Position numbers and translations under genes: made by a program. Shown here in pieces: positions 30,650 through 39,873 of a DNA stretch of 64,000 bases; within the stretch, counting starts at the first letter, position 1; the number at the start of each line of letters is the position of its first letter. The stretch lies in the NCBI RefSeq assembly GCF_007981265.1, contig NZ_CP034363.1:2728001-2792000 (forward strand). Reading direction: 5' to 3'. This stretch comes from Pantoea sp. CCBC3-3-1 (GTDB taxonomy: Bacteria > Pseudomonadota > Gammaproteobacteria > Enterobacterales > Enterobacteriaceae). The notes under the pieces were generated by a model. It had not been told where the DNA came from. It was given only the letters and a program-made list of their open reading frames with translations, and ran no database searches.

Positions 30650-30751
30650 TCCATCCTCCTGTTTAATGACTGCTGGCGGGTTGTGTGAATGAATTCCGCT
30701 GTATTAGTCTGGTATGACACGCTAAGAATAATTTTAACGGGAATCGCTAAC

Positions 30752-31912
30752 ATGACATGTAATTTTGACCAGCGGATAGATCGCCGTCACAGCGATAGTC
30801 TTAAATGGCAGAAATATGGTGCGCGGGATATCCTGCCACTGTGGATAGCGGACACGGATTTTCGTTCGCCGGATTGCGTTATTGATGCTCTGAAACAGCG
30901 TGTTGAGCATGGAATTTTTGGTTACGGCAGCTCGCCGGTAGAGTTGGCCGACGCGATAATGATGCGCATGGCCGAGCGTTATCAGTGGCAAATTAAAGCT
31001 GAATGGCTGGTTTTTTTACCCGGCGTCGTGAGCGGGCTGAATATCGCCGTTCGCGCTTTTACCGACGCGCATCAGGGCACCATTGCCCCTACGCCCATTT
31101 ATCCGCCTTTTCGCTCTGCGGCAAAGCTGGCAAACCGCAGACAAATTAATGCCCCGCTCCAGCTTGAAGATCGACGCTGGGTGATCCGGCTGGACGAGCT
31201 TGAAGCGCAAATGGACGGTAATGAAAAGCTGCTGATGCTCTGTAACCCACAAAATCCCGGGGGCACAGTGTACCGCCGGGAAGAGTTGGAAGAACAGCTC
31301 AGCTTCGCTCAGCGCCACGATCTGATCGTCTGTTCTGATGAGATCCACTGCGATCTGCTGCTTGAACCGGGCGTGAAACATATTCCTTTCGCCAGCCTGA
31401 ATGAGGATGCCGCACGGCGTTCGGTGACGCTGGTCTCGCCGTCCAAGACCTTTAATATTGCCGGGCTTGGTGCTTCCGTGGCGATCATCCCGGATAAAAC
31501 CTTACGCGAGCGATTTAAGGCAATACGTCAGGGCATCGTTCCGCCAGTGGATATTCTGTCGCTGGTGGCCGCCAATGCGGCCTGGCGTGACGGTCAGGCC
31601 TGGCTTGACGAACAGCTGGCCTATTTACAGAAGTCGCGCGATCTTTTGGTAAAACGCATCAATGCTATCGAGGGGCTTTCCGTTGTCGCGCCGGAAGCCA
31701 GCTATCTTGCGTGGATTGATGCCAGCAAGCTCAACGTCGCCAGCCCGGCGCTGTTTTTTGAACGACACGGGCTGGGCTTTTCGCCGGGACGGGATTTTGG
31801 AGATGACGGCTTCGTCCGCTTCAATTTTGGCTGCCCGCGCGACCTGATTGATGAAGCTATAAAAAGGATGGAAAAGGCAGTGCGTACCCTGCCTCTCCGG
31901 GTCGTTTTATAA
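30752..31912 (+). CDS. PatB/MalY-type PLP-dependent C-S lyase
   Basis: The 386-residue product is a fold-type I PLP enzyme of the MalY/PatB branch, which breaks C-S bonds in cystathionine or cysteine conjugates. The PLP-binding lysine is Lys232 (SPSKTFNIAGLG), with Asp196 in CSDEIHCDLL and the CNPQNPGG motif. The start at 30752 (MTCNFDQRIDRRHSDS) is typical of the family; an upstream open frame to 30689 is not. It overlaps the yecM stop by six bases at its 3' end. The exact substrate is unknown. Confidence 0.82.
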   Translation: MTCNFDQRIDRRHSDSLKWQKYGARDILPLWIADTDFRSPDCVIDALKQRVEHGIFGYGSSPVELADAIMMRMAERYQWQIKAEWLVFLPGVVSGLNIAVRAFTDAHQGTIAPTPIYPPFRSAAKLANRRQINAPLQLEDRRWVIRLDELEAQMDGNEKLLMLCNPQNPGGTVYRREELEEQLSFAQRHDLIVCSDEIHCDLLLEPGVKHIPFASLNEDAARRSVTLVSPSKTFNIAGLGASVAIIPDKTLRERFKAIRQGIVPPVDILSLVAANAAWRDGQAWLDEQLAYLQKSRDLLVKRINAIEGLSVVAPEASYLAWIDASKLNVASPALFFERHGLGFSPGRDFGDDGFVRFNFGCPRDLIDEAIKRMEKAVRTLPLRVVL

Positions 31913-32467
31913 CTCGCTTTCCACAATCTCTTTCAGGCTCCAGGGATGGAACTTGATGGTGACGGTACCGTTTGAGACGGCCAGCGTCGGGTTCGGCAGG
32001 CGCTCGCCCTCGCCTTTTGGCGCGCTGTTTTTGATCGACAGACCTGGCTTACTCAACCCTTCATCGGCAAACAGCGCCAGCGCCCTGGCGCTCAACGTAT
32101 GCGGATCGCCGCTTAAAACAATCTCAACGTGCTCCCAACCTTCATGCCGGTAGACCTTTTCACCCGGCCAGGGCAGCTCAACCACACTGATTTCCCATGG
32201 CCCTACTTTTAGCGGCGTTGTTAACTCAAATAGCGCAATTGGGCGCCCGTGAATCGCTTTTTCAGAAAACAGCACACCATGCTGTAAAAAGCCTTTTTTC
32301 CAGCGTTCTGCGGTGGCGGACTGATGACAACGCACGGCGATATGGTCAGCTTTCAGCGCATCCAGCTGTAGCCCTAACCGGTCCGCCAGATCGTAAAGAG
32401 ATCGTAAAAAACGTGATGAATCATTAGCTAAATCGGCTAATTCTTCCGCGAAATGACCTTCAAACAT
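31907..32467 (-). CDS. yecM: YecM family protein (VOC-type metal-binding fold)
   Basis: The 186-residue product aligns with E. coli YecM (188 residues), whose structure is related to the glyoxalase/VOC fold. Likely metal ligands are His in ADHIAVRCH, Glu in IALFELTTP and the HEGWEHVEIV segment. The reaction is unknown. It is convergent with the PatB-like gene and divergent from the argS region. Confidence 0.88.
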   Translation of the reverse strand: MFEGHFAEELADLANDSSRFLRSLYDLADRLGLQLDALKADHIAVRCHQSATAERWKKGFLQHGVLFSEKAIHGRPIALFELTTPLKVGPWEISVVELPWPGEKVYRHEGWEHVEIVLSGDPHTLSARALALFADEGLSKPGLSIKNSAPKGEGERLPNPTLAVSNGTVTIKFHPWSLKEIVESEL

Positions 32468-32776
32468 CTTTTAACCTCGCGCTTACTGTAATTATCTTAA
32501 TCATTGTGAATTTTATACTCCGCTTGTTCGGGCCAGCTATTCTGTTGAATATTTAAATATCCACCAGTAAAACTTATAAAAAATTGGAAAAAACTGCCTT
32601 TTATTGAGTTTAGATTGGCTTTGTTTCAGCGATTTTTCTGAAAAAGAGTTTTTAACTTTCTGTTTTTGTTTAGTTAAATTTATACAATGCGACTATTCTT
32701 AAATCGCTGGCCCTGACTTGTAGGGTATTCTTGTTCCTTATAGATTTGTCCCGCTACTTACACAAGGAATAGCAAA
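32468..32776. other. AT-rich gap upstream of yecM and the small ORF
   Basis: This 309-base stretch is clearly more AT-rich than its neighbours, with many A- and T-tracts around 32570-32700. It probably carries the yecM promoter (leftward) and the promoter of the small gene (rightward). No clear -35/-10 pair or gene could be fixed by eye. Confidence 0.5.
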
Positions 32777-32902
32777 ATGCTTATGTTGATGCTCGTCGCA
32801 GTGCTCATCGTAATGATGGGCTTTGCTCTGGTGCGCCACTGGAAGGTACGCGGTAAAACGACTATTACCAGTCCTTACCGCCCTGGTCGTCGTCGCTCCT
32901 GA
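32777..32902 (+). CDS. Possible 41-residue single-span membrane peptide
   Basis: An ATG with AAGGA eight bases upstream opens a 41-codon frame ending in TGA. The product has a hydrophobic N-terminal helix (MLMLMLVAVLIVMMGFAL) followed by a basic tail (RHWKVRGK, then PGRRRS). It is a typical small inner membrane protein with its C-terminus in the cytoplasm. A perfect hairpin follows the stop within 10 bases. I do not recognise the family. Confidence rests on the ribosome site, the membrane-helix composition and the hairpin. Confidence 0.55.
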   Translation: MLMLMLVAVLIVMMGFALVRHWKVRGKTTITSPYRPGRRRS

Positions 32903-32908
32903 ATATTC

Positions 32909-32930
32909 GCAGGAAACGACCGTTTCCTGC
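32909..32930 (+). terminator. Hairpin after the small ORF
   Basis: GCAGGAAAC and GTTTCCTGC form a perfect nine-pair stem around a four-base loop, directly after the 41-codon frame. No U-tract follows. Confidence 0.5.
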
Positions 32931-33106
32931 GCCCCTGTGCCCTTCAGTCCATCAGGCACCTGGATAATCCACTCTGAAATGCAGTATACTTTTCCCCTTC
33001 TTTTTTGAGCAGTGCCAGTGTACAGCAGATCGCTCTGCTGGCGGGCGCTGACGGAATGACCGCCTGCGATTATCCCCGCAGGCATTTCAGCATATAAGGT
33101 AACTCG

Positions 33107-34837
33107 GTGAATATTCAGGCTCTTCTTTCAGATAAAGTCAGTCAGGCGATGATCGCAGCAGGGGCTCCGGCCGGTTGCGAATCGCAGGTACGGCAGTCAG
33201 CCAAAGCACAGTTTGGTGATTACCAGGCTAACGGCATCATGGCGGTAGCAAAGAAACTGGGTAAAGCCCCGCGACAACTGGCTGAAGAAGTCCTGAACCA
33301 TCTCGATCTGCAAGGTATTGCCAGCAAAGTCGAAATTGCCGGCCCGGGCTTTATTAATCTGTTTCTGGATGCCAAATGGCTTTCAGCGCAGGTGGATAAC
33401 GTCGTTAATGCGCCGCGCCTTGGCATTACGCCAGTAACGCCGCAAACCGTTGTGATTGATTATTCTGCGCCAAACGTCGCGAAAGAGATGCACGTAGGGC
33501 ATGTGCGTTCGACCATTATTGGCGATGCTGCCGTCCGTACGCTGGAATTCCTTGGTCATAATGTCATCCGCGCTAACCACGTGGGTGACTGGGGCACGCA
33601 GTTCGGTATGCTGATTGCTTTTCTGGAAAAACAGCAGAATGAGCATCATGAAGAGATCGCGCTGGCCGACCTGGAAGTGTTCTATCGTGAAGCCAAGCGC
33701 ACTTATGATGAAGATCCGGCCTTCGCTGAACGCGCGCGCGGCTACGTAGTGAAGCTTCAGGGCGGTGATGAATACTGCCGTAAGATGTGGAAAAAGCTGG
33801 TCGACATTACGATGTCGCAGAACCAGAAAATTTATGACCGCATGAACGTGACGCTGAGCCGTAAAGATGTGATGGGCGAAAGCCTGTACAACGATATGCT
33901 GCCCGGCATTGTGGCCGATCTGAAAGCGAAAGGCCTGGCGGTCGAGAGCGAAGGCGCGACCGTGGTCTTCCTGGACGAATACAAGAACAAAGACGGCGAG
34001 CCGATGGGGGTGATCATCCAGAAAAAGGATGGTGGCTATCTCTATACCACCACCGACATCGCCTGCGCCAAATATCGCTTTGAGACCCTGCATGCGGATC
34101 GCGTGCTCTATTACATCGATTCCCGCCAGCACCAGCATCTGCAACAGGCGTGGACTATCGTACGCAAAGCCGGTTACGTGCCTGAATCTGTACCGCTGGA
34201 GCATCACGCATTCGGCATGATGCTGGGCAAAGACGGCAAGCCGTTCAAAACCCGTGCGGGCGGCACGATCAAATTATCCGATCTGCTTGATGAAGCGGTC
34301 GAACGCGCCACGCGTCTGGTGAGCGAGAAAAACCCCGATATGCCTGCTGAAGAACTTAAGCAGCTGGCAAACACCGTTGGGATTGGCGCAGTGAAATACG
34401 CCGATCTCTCCAAGAGTCGCACCACGGATTACGTGTTCGACTGGGACAACATGCTGGCGTTTGAAGGTAATACCGCGCCTTATATGCAGTATGCCTACAC
34501 CCGCGTGCTGTCGGTGTTCCGTAAAGCGGGTATCAACGAAGCTGAAGTTCAGGGTAAAACTGCCATTACCGAAGATCGTGAGGCAGCGCTGGCCGTACGC
34601 CTGTTGCAGTTCGAAGAGACCATCACTCAGGTTGCGCGTGACGGTACGCCGCACGTGATGTGTGCTTATTTATACGATCTGGCCGGTTTGTTCTCCGGAT
34701 TCTACGAGCACTGCCCAATTCTGTCTGCGGAAGACGAAGCCACGAAGCAGAGCCGCCTGACGCTGGCGCTGCTGACGGCAAAAACGCTGAAGCAGGGTCT
34801 GGAAACGCTGGGTATCGAAACCGTAGAACGTATGTAA
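33107..34837 (+). CDS. argS: Arginyl-tRNA synthetase
   Basis: ArgS charges tRNA-Arg. The 576-residue product (577 in E. coli) has the N-terminal Add1 domain, the HIGH-type motif HVGH in [17 protein letters not shown], no canonical KMSKS (normal for most ArgRS), and the C-terminal DALR helical domain ending in GIETVERM. The start is a GTG with AAGGT upstream. A TATACT -10 element lies at 32985-32990 and a leader hairpin GCCTGCG/CGCAGGC near 33062-33083. Confidence 0.96.
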   Translation: MNIQALLSDKVSQAMIAAGAPAGCESQVRQSAKAQFGDYQANGIMAVAKKLGKAPRQLAEEVLNHLDLQGIASKVEIAGPGFINLFLDAKWLSAQVDNVVNAPRLGITPVTPQTVVIDYSAPNVAKEMHVGHVRSTIIGDAAVRTLEFLGHNVIRANHVGDWGTQFGMLIAFLEKQQNEHHEEIALADLEVFYREAKRTYDEDPAFAERARGYVVKLQGGDEYCRKMWKKLVDITMSQNQKIYDRMNVTLSRKDVMGESLYNDMLPGIVADLKAKGLAVESEGATVVFLDEYKNKDGEPMGVIIQKKDGGYLYTTTDIACAKYRFETLHADRVLYYIDSRQHQHLQQAWTIVRKAGYVPESVPLEHHAFGMMLGKDGKPFKTRAGGTIKLSDLLDEAVERATRLVSEKNPDMPAEELKQLANTVGIGAVKYADLSKSRTTDYVFDWDNMLAFEGNTAPYMQYAYTRVLSVFRKAGINEAEVQGKTAITEDREAALAVRLLQFEETITQVARDGTPHVMCAYLYDLAGLFSGFYEHCPILSAEDEATKQSRLTLALLTAKTLKQGLETLGIETVERM

Positions 34838-34858
34838 CGCACAGCGCATTCTGTTAAC

Positions 34859-34890
34859 GCTCAGGGGACGATTTTCGTCCCCTGAGCTTA
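34859..34890 (+). terminator. Terminator after argS (first copy)
   Basis: GCTCAGGGGACG pairs perfectly with CGTCCCCTGAGC across ATTTT, 21 bases after the argS stop. The tail is TTATT. The core GGGGACGATTTTCGTCCCCT recurs at 35038-35057. Confidence 0.8.
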
Positions 34891-34904
34891 TTGACATAGT
34901 GCAG

Positions 34905-35015
34905 GCACGAGGAACACTGGCCTTCCACAAAGACGCAAAAAGCGGCATCCGTGCCGGCTCGGCCCGGGCCGTCCATGGCCCAGGACGCTTTGTTCCAGGC
35001 CAGTGTTCCCCGTGC
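34905..35015. repeat. 111-bp palindromic element between duplicated terminators
   Basis: The outer arms GCACG-a-GGAACACTGGCCT (34905-34923) and AGGCCAGTGTTCC-c-CGTGC (34997-35015) are exact inverted copies apart from one central bulge base. The inside holds the AAAGACGCAAAAAGCGGC module shared with 48542-48568 and the GGGCCGTCCATGGCCC module shared with 17746-17761. No protein is encoded. It looks like a non-coding mobile palindrome (MITE- or REP-like). Confidence 0.7.
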
Positions 35016-35036
35016 TTTGAGTTTGTCAGCCGTCTG

Positions 35037-35061
35037 AGGGGACGATTTTCGTCCCCTTTTT
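35037..35061 (+). terminator. Terminator upstream of treZ (second copy)
   Basis: AGGGGACG pairs with CGTCCCCT across ATTTT and is followed by five T residues. The 20-base core is identical to the hairpin just after argS. Confidence 0.8.
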
Positions 35062-35180
35062 GATGGGTAAATCCTTTAACTCCCCAACCACACCGCCTCC
35101 CTTCGCATCAACTTGTAAACCATAGTCTATGATTGAGTTCGTATATCGCCTGTTATTTAAACGTTTAGCGAGGCAATCGA

Positions 35181-36959
35181 ATGGAGTCCAGAGCGTTTCT
35201 TAAAAGTTGGGGGGCCGATTATGTGGCCGCCGATACCGTTCGCTTTCGTGTCTGGGCAACCGGCCAGCAAAAAGTGACACTGCAACTTTCCGGCAAAGCG
35301 CACGAGATGCGTCGCAATGAAGAGGGCTGGTTTGAACTCGAGGTACCCGGCGTGGTCCCCGGTTCGGAATATAATTTTGTTCTTGCCGATGGCCTGGTGT
35401 TACCCGATCCGGCTTCACGGGCGCAAAAGGCCGACGTCAACGGCCCTTCTCTGGTCATCGATCCTACGGCTTATCGCTGGCAAACCAGCGCCTGGCAGGG
35501 TCGCCCCTGGGAACAAACCGTAGTCTATGAAATGCACATCGGCACTTTTACGCCAGAAGGCACTTTTCAGGCTGCCATAGAGAAGCTGCCCGCGCTGGCC
35601 GAGCTTGGCATCACGATGCTTGAGATCCTGCCGGTCTCCCAGTTCGGCGGTAATCGTGGCTGGGGTTACGATGGCGTGCTGCTTTACGCCCCGCACTCCG
35701 CCTATGGCTCGCCGGACGATTTCAAAGCTTTTGTTGATGCCGCGCATTCCCATGGCCTCTCTGTCGTGCTGGATATCGTCCTCAACCATTTTGGCCCGGA
35801 AGGCAATTATTTGCCGCGGCTGTCGCCCGATTTTTTCCACAAGGAACGGATGACGCCGTGGGGGGCGGGCATCGCTTATGATGTGGATGCCGCCCGCCGC
35901 TATATTGTCGAAGCCCCGCTCTACTGGCTAAAGGAATATCATCTTGACGGTCTGCGTTTTGATGCCATCGATCAGATCGAAGATATTTCTGATAAGCACG
36001 CGCTGATTGAGATTGCAGAACGCATTCGTGCAGAGATTACCGACCGCCCCATTCATCTGACCACCGAAGACAGCCGTAACGTTATTTTTCTGCATCCGCG
36101 CGAAGCAGACGGTGCCGTGCCGCTGTTTACCGGCGAATGGAATGACGATTTCCACAATGCCGTGCACGTCTTTGCTACCGGCGAAACCCAGGCCTATTAT
36201 CGCGATTTTGCCAACGCGCCGGAAAAGCTTATCGCTCGCATTCTGACGGAAGGCTTTGCCTATCAGGGCGAGGTTTCGCCCCAGTCAGGCAAAAAACGCG
36301 GCGTAAAAAGCACCGACCAGCCGCCAGTGGCTTTTGTGGATTTCATTCAGAATCACGATCAGGTCGGCAATCGCGCGCAGGGTGAAAGGCTGATTACGCT
36401 GGCCGGTGCCGAACGCACGAAAGTTCTGCTTGCCCTGCTGCTCTGTTCACCGCATATCCCGCTGCTGTTTATGGGCGAGGAGTATGGCGAGACCCATCCT
36501 TTCCTGTTTTTCACTGATTTTCATGGCGATCTTGCCAAAGCGGTGCGTAAAGGACGGGCGGAAGAGTTTGAAGGTCATGATGGCGAAGACGTGCCCGATC
36601 CCAACGCAAAAAGTACCTTTGACGCCTCAAAACTGAACTGGCAGGCGCTGGAAACGGAGGACGGCAAAGCGTGGCTGGCCTTTACCCGTAAGCTGTTAAC
36701 GCTGCGTCAGCAGCATATCGTGCCGCTGCTGGCGACCGCTGGCGGTAACTCGGGCAGCGTACTGAAAACGGCGGAAGGTTTTGTTGCCGTTAGCTGGACG
36801 TTCCCGCAGGGTACGCTGTCGCTGGCGCTGAATATTGGCGCAACGCCGCAGCCGCTGCCTGACCTGCCTGGCGAAACGATTTTTGCCTGGCCGGAAGTGG
36901 AAAACGGGCTGCCACAAAATGCCATTATTGTCCGTCTTGATGCGGGAGAGAAAAAGTGA
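35181..36959 (+). CDS. treZ: Malto-oligosyltrehalose trehalohydrolase
   Basis: TreZ releases trehalose from the end of maltooligosyl-trehalose made by TreY. The 592-residue product has an N-terminal carbohydrate-binding module (about 1-95), a GH13 catalytic barrel with YDGVLLYAPHSAYG, the nucleophile region GLRFDAIDQIED, the acid Glu in TTEDSRNV and FIQNHDQVGNRAQGER, and a C-terminal beta domain. Its stop overlaps the treY start in GTGA, so the two are one operon. The usual third gene, the debranching enzyme treX/glgX, is not next to it. Confidence 0.93.
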   Translation: MESRAFLKSWGADYVAADTVRFRVWATGQQKVTLQLSGKAHEMRRNEEGWFELEVPGVVPGSEYNFVLADGLVLPDPASRAQKADVNGPSLVIDPTAYRWQTSAWQGRPWEQTVVYEMHIGTFTPEGTFQAAIEKLPALAELGITMLEILPVSQFGGNRGWGYDGVLLYAPHSAYGSPDDFKAFVDAAHSHGLSVVLDIVLNHFGPEGNYLPRLSPDFFHKERMTPWGAGIAYDVDAARRYIVEAPLYWLKEYHLDGLRFDAIDQIEDISDKHALIEIAERIRAEITDRPIHLTTEDSRNVIFLHPREADGAVPLFTGEWNDDFHNAVHVFATGETQAYYRDFANAPEKLIARILTEGFAYQGEVSPQSGKKRGVKSTDQPPVAFVDFIQNHDQVGNRAQGERLITLAGAERTKVLLALLLCSPHIPLLFMGEEYGETHPFLFFTDFHGDLAKAVRKGRAEEFEGHDGEDVPDPNAKSTFDASKLNWQALETEDGKAWLAFTRKLLTLRQQHIVPLLATAGGNSGSVLKTAEGFVAVSWTFPQGTLSLALNIGATPQPLPDLPGETIFAWPEVENGLPQNAIIVRLDAGEKK

Positions 36960-39487
36960 AAGTACCAACATCGACTTACCGTATCCAGTTCCGTAACGGC
37001 ATGACCTTTGATCGCGCCGTCGGCCTGATCCCTTATTTACAGCGGCTCGGCATCAGCCATTTTTACGCCTCGCCGATTTTTACCGCGTTGTCCGGCTCCA
37101 CTCATGGCTATGACGTCACCGATGCTAACGAGATCGATCCGGCGATCGGTGGCCGTGAAGGATTTGATCGCCTGGCTAACGCATTGAAAGAGGCTGGCAT
37201 TGGTCTGATTCTGGATATTGTGCCGAACCATATGGCCTCGTCGCTGGAAAATGCCTGGTGGTATGACGTCATCGAACACGGCGAGAAGAGCCGTTACGCA
37301 CACCATTTCGACATTGACTGGTCGCGTCGTCTGACCTTGCCGTTCCTCGGCGATACCTTTGAGAAGGCGCTGGAAAATGGCGAAATCGCGATAAAACCCG
37401 ATCCCAAAACCGGCAGACCGGCTTTAGCCTGTTACGACGCTTTCTATCCGCTGGCACCTGAAAGCTGGCAGGACGACCCGGACGGCGTGCTGCAAATAAC
37501 GGATAAAGCGAAAATCGCTGAACTGCATGACCGTCAACCCTGGCGGCTGATGTCCTGGCGGGATGCGCCGCACGATCTCTCCTTCCGCCGATTTTTTGAA
37601 ATCACCGGGCTGGTCGGCGTGCGCGTTGAAGATCCGACCGTTTTTGATGATACCCATCGCTTGATCCTTGAGCTGGTTCACGCCGGCGCGGTTAACGGTC
37701 TGCGGATCGATCATGTCGACGGCCTGGCCGATCCCAAAGCGTATCTTGAGCGGCTTCGCCAGCAGGCAGGTGAAGCCTGTTATATCACGGTGGAAAAAAT
37801 CCTCGGTGAAGGCGAACAACTTCCCGCTGACTGGCCCATATCCGGTACGACCGGCTACGAGTTTATCGCCTCGCTGTCTAACGCGCTGGTTGACGGGCAA
37901 CAGCTTGCCGCGCTGCGCGACGCCTACAGTGATGAGCTTGGCAAGCCGGTGAATATTTCTGCCGAACTGCGCGCGGCTAAGCTGCTGATGGTCGGCAAGA
38001 ATTTTGAAGGCGAATTTACCCTCCTGCTGCGGCTGGCGGCGGCGATCGCGGAAACCGAAGGCGTGACGTTAGAAGAAGAGACGCTGGGTAAAGCCCTGCG
38101 TGAACTGCTGGTGGCCTTCCCGGTCTATCGCACTTACGGCACCGCAGCCGGTTTGCCACCCGCGGACAGTGCGCTGCTGCAAAAGATTGCTGACAAGGTC
38201 AGAGCGGGCGTAAATGCGCCTGATGCCGACGCGCTGGATTTCCTGCTGCGCCTTCTCGCCGGTGAAATTTCTGCCGCTGTTGCAGACAAGGCGACGACGT
38301 TCCGCACCAAATTCCAGCAGCTTACCGGCCCGCTGATGGCGAAATCGGTGGAGGATACGCTATTTTTCCGGCAGAACATGGCGCTGGCGCTGAACGAAGT
38401 CGGTGCCGAGCCGGTACCGCGGACCTTCTCAACCGCACTCTTCCATGCAGAAATGCAAACGCGCCTTGAACGGCAGCCGGATGCCCTCTCCGCCACCTCC
38501 ACGCATGATACCAAGCGCGGCGAAGATGCCAGAGCGAGGCTTTACACGCTGACCGAAGCGCCGGATCTTTGGGCGGAGTATGTTAGCCGCTGGCGGGAGA
38601 TGAACCATTCGGCGGTCAAAGCGCTTGAGGATGGTGTGGCGCCCAAACCCAGCGTGGAGTGGATGCTCTATCAGGCGCTGGCGGGCCTCTGGCCACCGCG
38701 TCTTCAGCCGCAGGATAAAGCTGCGCTGAAAGCGCTGGAAGAACGGTTTTTACCCTTTGTGGAAAAAGCGCTGCGGGAAGCCAAATCACGCACCAACTGG
38801 GGCGACAGCAACGATCCTTATGAAGAAGCGGTGCTCGGTTATGCCAGCCACCTGCTCTCGCCGGACAATCAGGCCTTTTTGCAGGATTTTCACCAGTCAC
38901 TCCAGCCGTTTATCCGCGCCGGTCTTGTCAACACGCTTACCCAAACCATTGTTAAGCTGACTGCGCCGGGCATACCCGACATTTACCAGGGTAGCGAAGG
39001 ATTGAATTACAGCCTGGTCGATCCGGATAACCGCCGTGAACCAAATTATTCCGCGCTTGAGCAGCAGCTTGCCGCACAGGCAAAACCTGATTTCAGTCAT
39101 GAAGAAGCGTGGTTTAGCGGTCAACTGAAGCAGCAGGTTATTGCGCAGATTTTACACGCGCGTCAGCAGCAGCCCACGCTGTTTCGTCACGGCGACTATC
39201 TTCCGCTCGACGCAAGCGGTGAGCAGGCTGAACGGGTGCTGGCTTTCGCCCGCACGCTAAACGACACGGTGCTGATCGTGGTCACGCCTCGCTTAGTCTT
39301 TAGTACGGAGGAAGTGCCCCTCTCCAACCCGAAACGCTGGGCAGAGACGGCAATCGCGCTGAGTGGCGCGCTGGCTAACCGGGAGTATCGCGACCTTCTT
39401 AGCGGAGAAAGGCGGAGGGTCGGCGACACGTTAGATTTGGCTTCTGGCACGGGCCACGCACTCGTTTTGCTGAGCGAGTCGCCCTAG
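36956..39487 (+). CDS. treY: Malto-oligosyltrehalose synthase
   Basis: TreY turns the reducing-end glucose of a maltodextrin into a trehalose unit by intramolecular transglycosylation. The 843-residue GH13 product begins VPTSTYRIQFRNGMTF after a GTG start. It shows YASPIFTALSGSTHGYDVTD, ILDIVPNHMA, the nucleophile region LRIDHVDGLADP, the family segment SGTTGYEF and the late STHDTKRGEDARAR. It overlaps treZ by four bases, and its stop overlaps the stop of convergent flhE. Confidence 0.93.
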   Translation: MKVPTSTYRIQFRNGMTFDRAVGLIPYLQRLGISHFYASPIFTALSGSTHGYDVTDANEIDPAIGGREGFDRLANALKEAGIGLILDIVPNHMASSLENAWWYDVIEHGEKSRYAHHFDIDWSRRLTLPFLGDTFEKALENGEIAIKPDPKTGRPALACYDAFYPLAPESWQDDPDGVLQITDKAKIAELHDRQPWRLMSWRDAPHDLSFRRFFEITGLVGVRVEDPTVFDDTHRLILELVHAGAVNGLRIDHVDGLADPKAYLERLRQQAGEACYITVEKILGEGEQLPADWPISGTTGYEFIASLSNALVDGQQLAALRDAYSDELGKPVNISAELRAAKLLMVGKNFEGEFTLLLRLAAAIAETEGVTLEEETLGKALRELLVAFPVYRTYGTAAGLPPADSALLQKIADKVRAGVNAPDADALDFLLRLLAGEISAAVADKATTFRTKFQQLTGPLMAKSVEDTLFFRQNMALALNEVGAEPVPRTFSTALFHAEMQTRLERQPDALSATSTHDTKRGEDARARLYTLTEAPDLWAEYVSRWREMNHSAVKALEDGVAPKPSVEWMLYQALAGLWPPRLQPQDKAALKALEERFLPFVEKALREAKSRTNWGDSNDPYEEAVLGYASHLLSPDNQAFLQDFHQSLQPFIRAGLVNTLTQTIVKLTAPGIPDIYQGSEGLNYSLVDPDNRREPNYSALEQQLAAQAKPDFSHEEAWFSGQLKQQVIAQILHARQQQPTLFRHGDYLPLDASGEQAERVLAFARTLNDTVLIVVTPRLVFSTEEVPLSNPKRWAETAIALSGALANREYRDLLSGERRRVGDTLDLASGTGHALVLLSESP

Positions 39488-39873
39488 CGGTAATTGACCA
39501 TCACTTCGTTACTTAACACACGGAGCGCCTGATTCAGGCGCCCTTTGCCCTGTATGCCGTAAATAAAATGCAGGCTCTCTCCCGCCTGGATATTAGTCAG
39601 TCCACGGGTCGAACCGCTGGCGCCTTCCAGCGGCACGCAGCGGCTTTCCGCACAGAGATACACCACCAGCCCGGACGGTGCCGGGCCGGTCAGCGCATAG
39701 CGCCAGGCGATCTCAGTCATCACGCCTTTAACCGGCTCAGGTGGGTTAAGCGCCGGAGAAAAGGCCTGCATGCCACGATTCACCAGACCCGGGCCCGTTG
39801 CCGACGCGTGCCATGCGCCGCCTGCCATGGCAAAGCCAGGCAGACAGAGCAACAGCAGCAGCATTTTTTTCAT
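39484..39873 (-). CDS. flhE: Flagellar protein FlhE
   Basis: FlhE is a periplasmic protein that helps control proton leakage through the flagellar export gate. The 129-residue product has a cleavable signal peptide (MKKMLLLLLCLPGFAMA). It is the last gene of flhB-flhA-flhE and its start overlaps the flhA stop (TAATG). Its stop codon overlaps the treY stop from the opposite strand. Confidence 0.9.
   Translation of the reverse strand: MKKMLLLLLCLPGFAMAGGAWHASATGPGLVNRGMQAFSPALNPPEPVKGVMTEIAWRYALTGPAPSGLVVYLCAESRCVPLEGASGSTRGLTNIQAGESLHFIYGIQGKGRLNQALRVLSNEVMVNYR

Noticed and set aside
33107..34837. Missing KMSKS motif in ArgS
   Set aside because: Most bacterial arginyl-tRNA synthetases lack the canonical motif, so this is not unusual.
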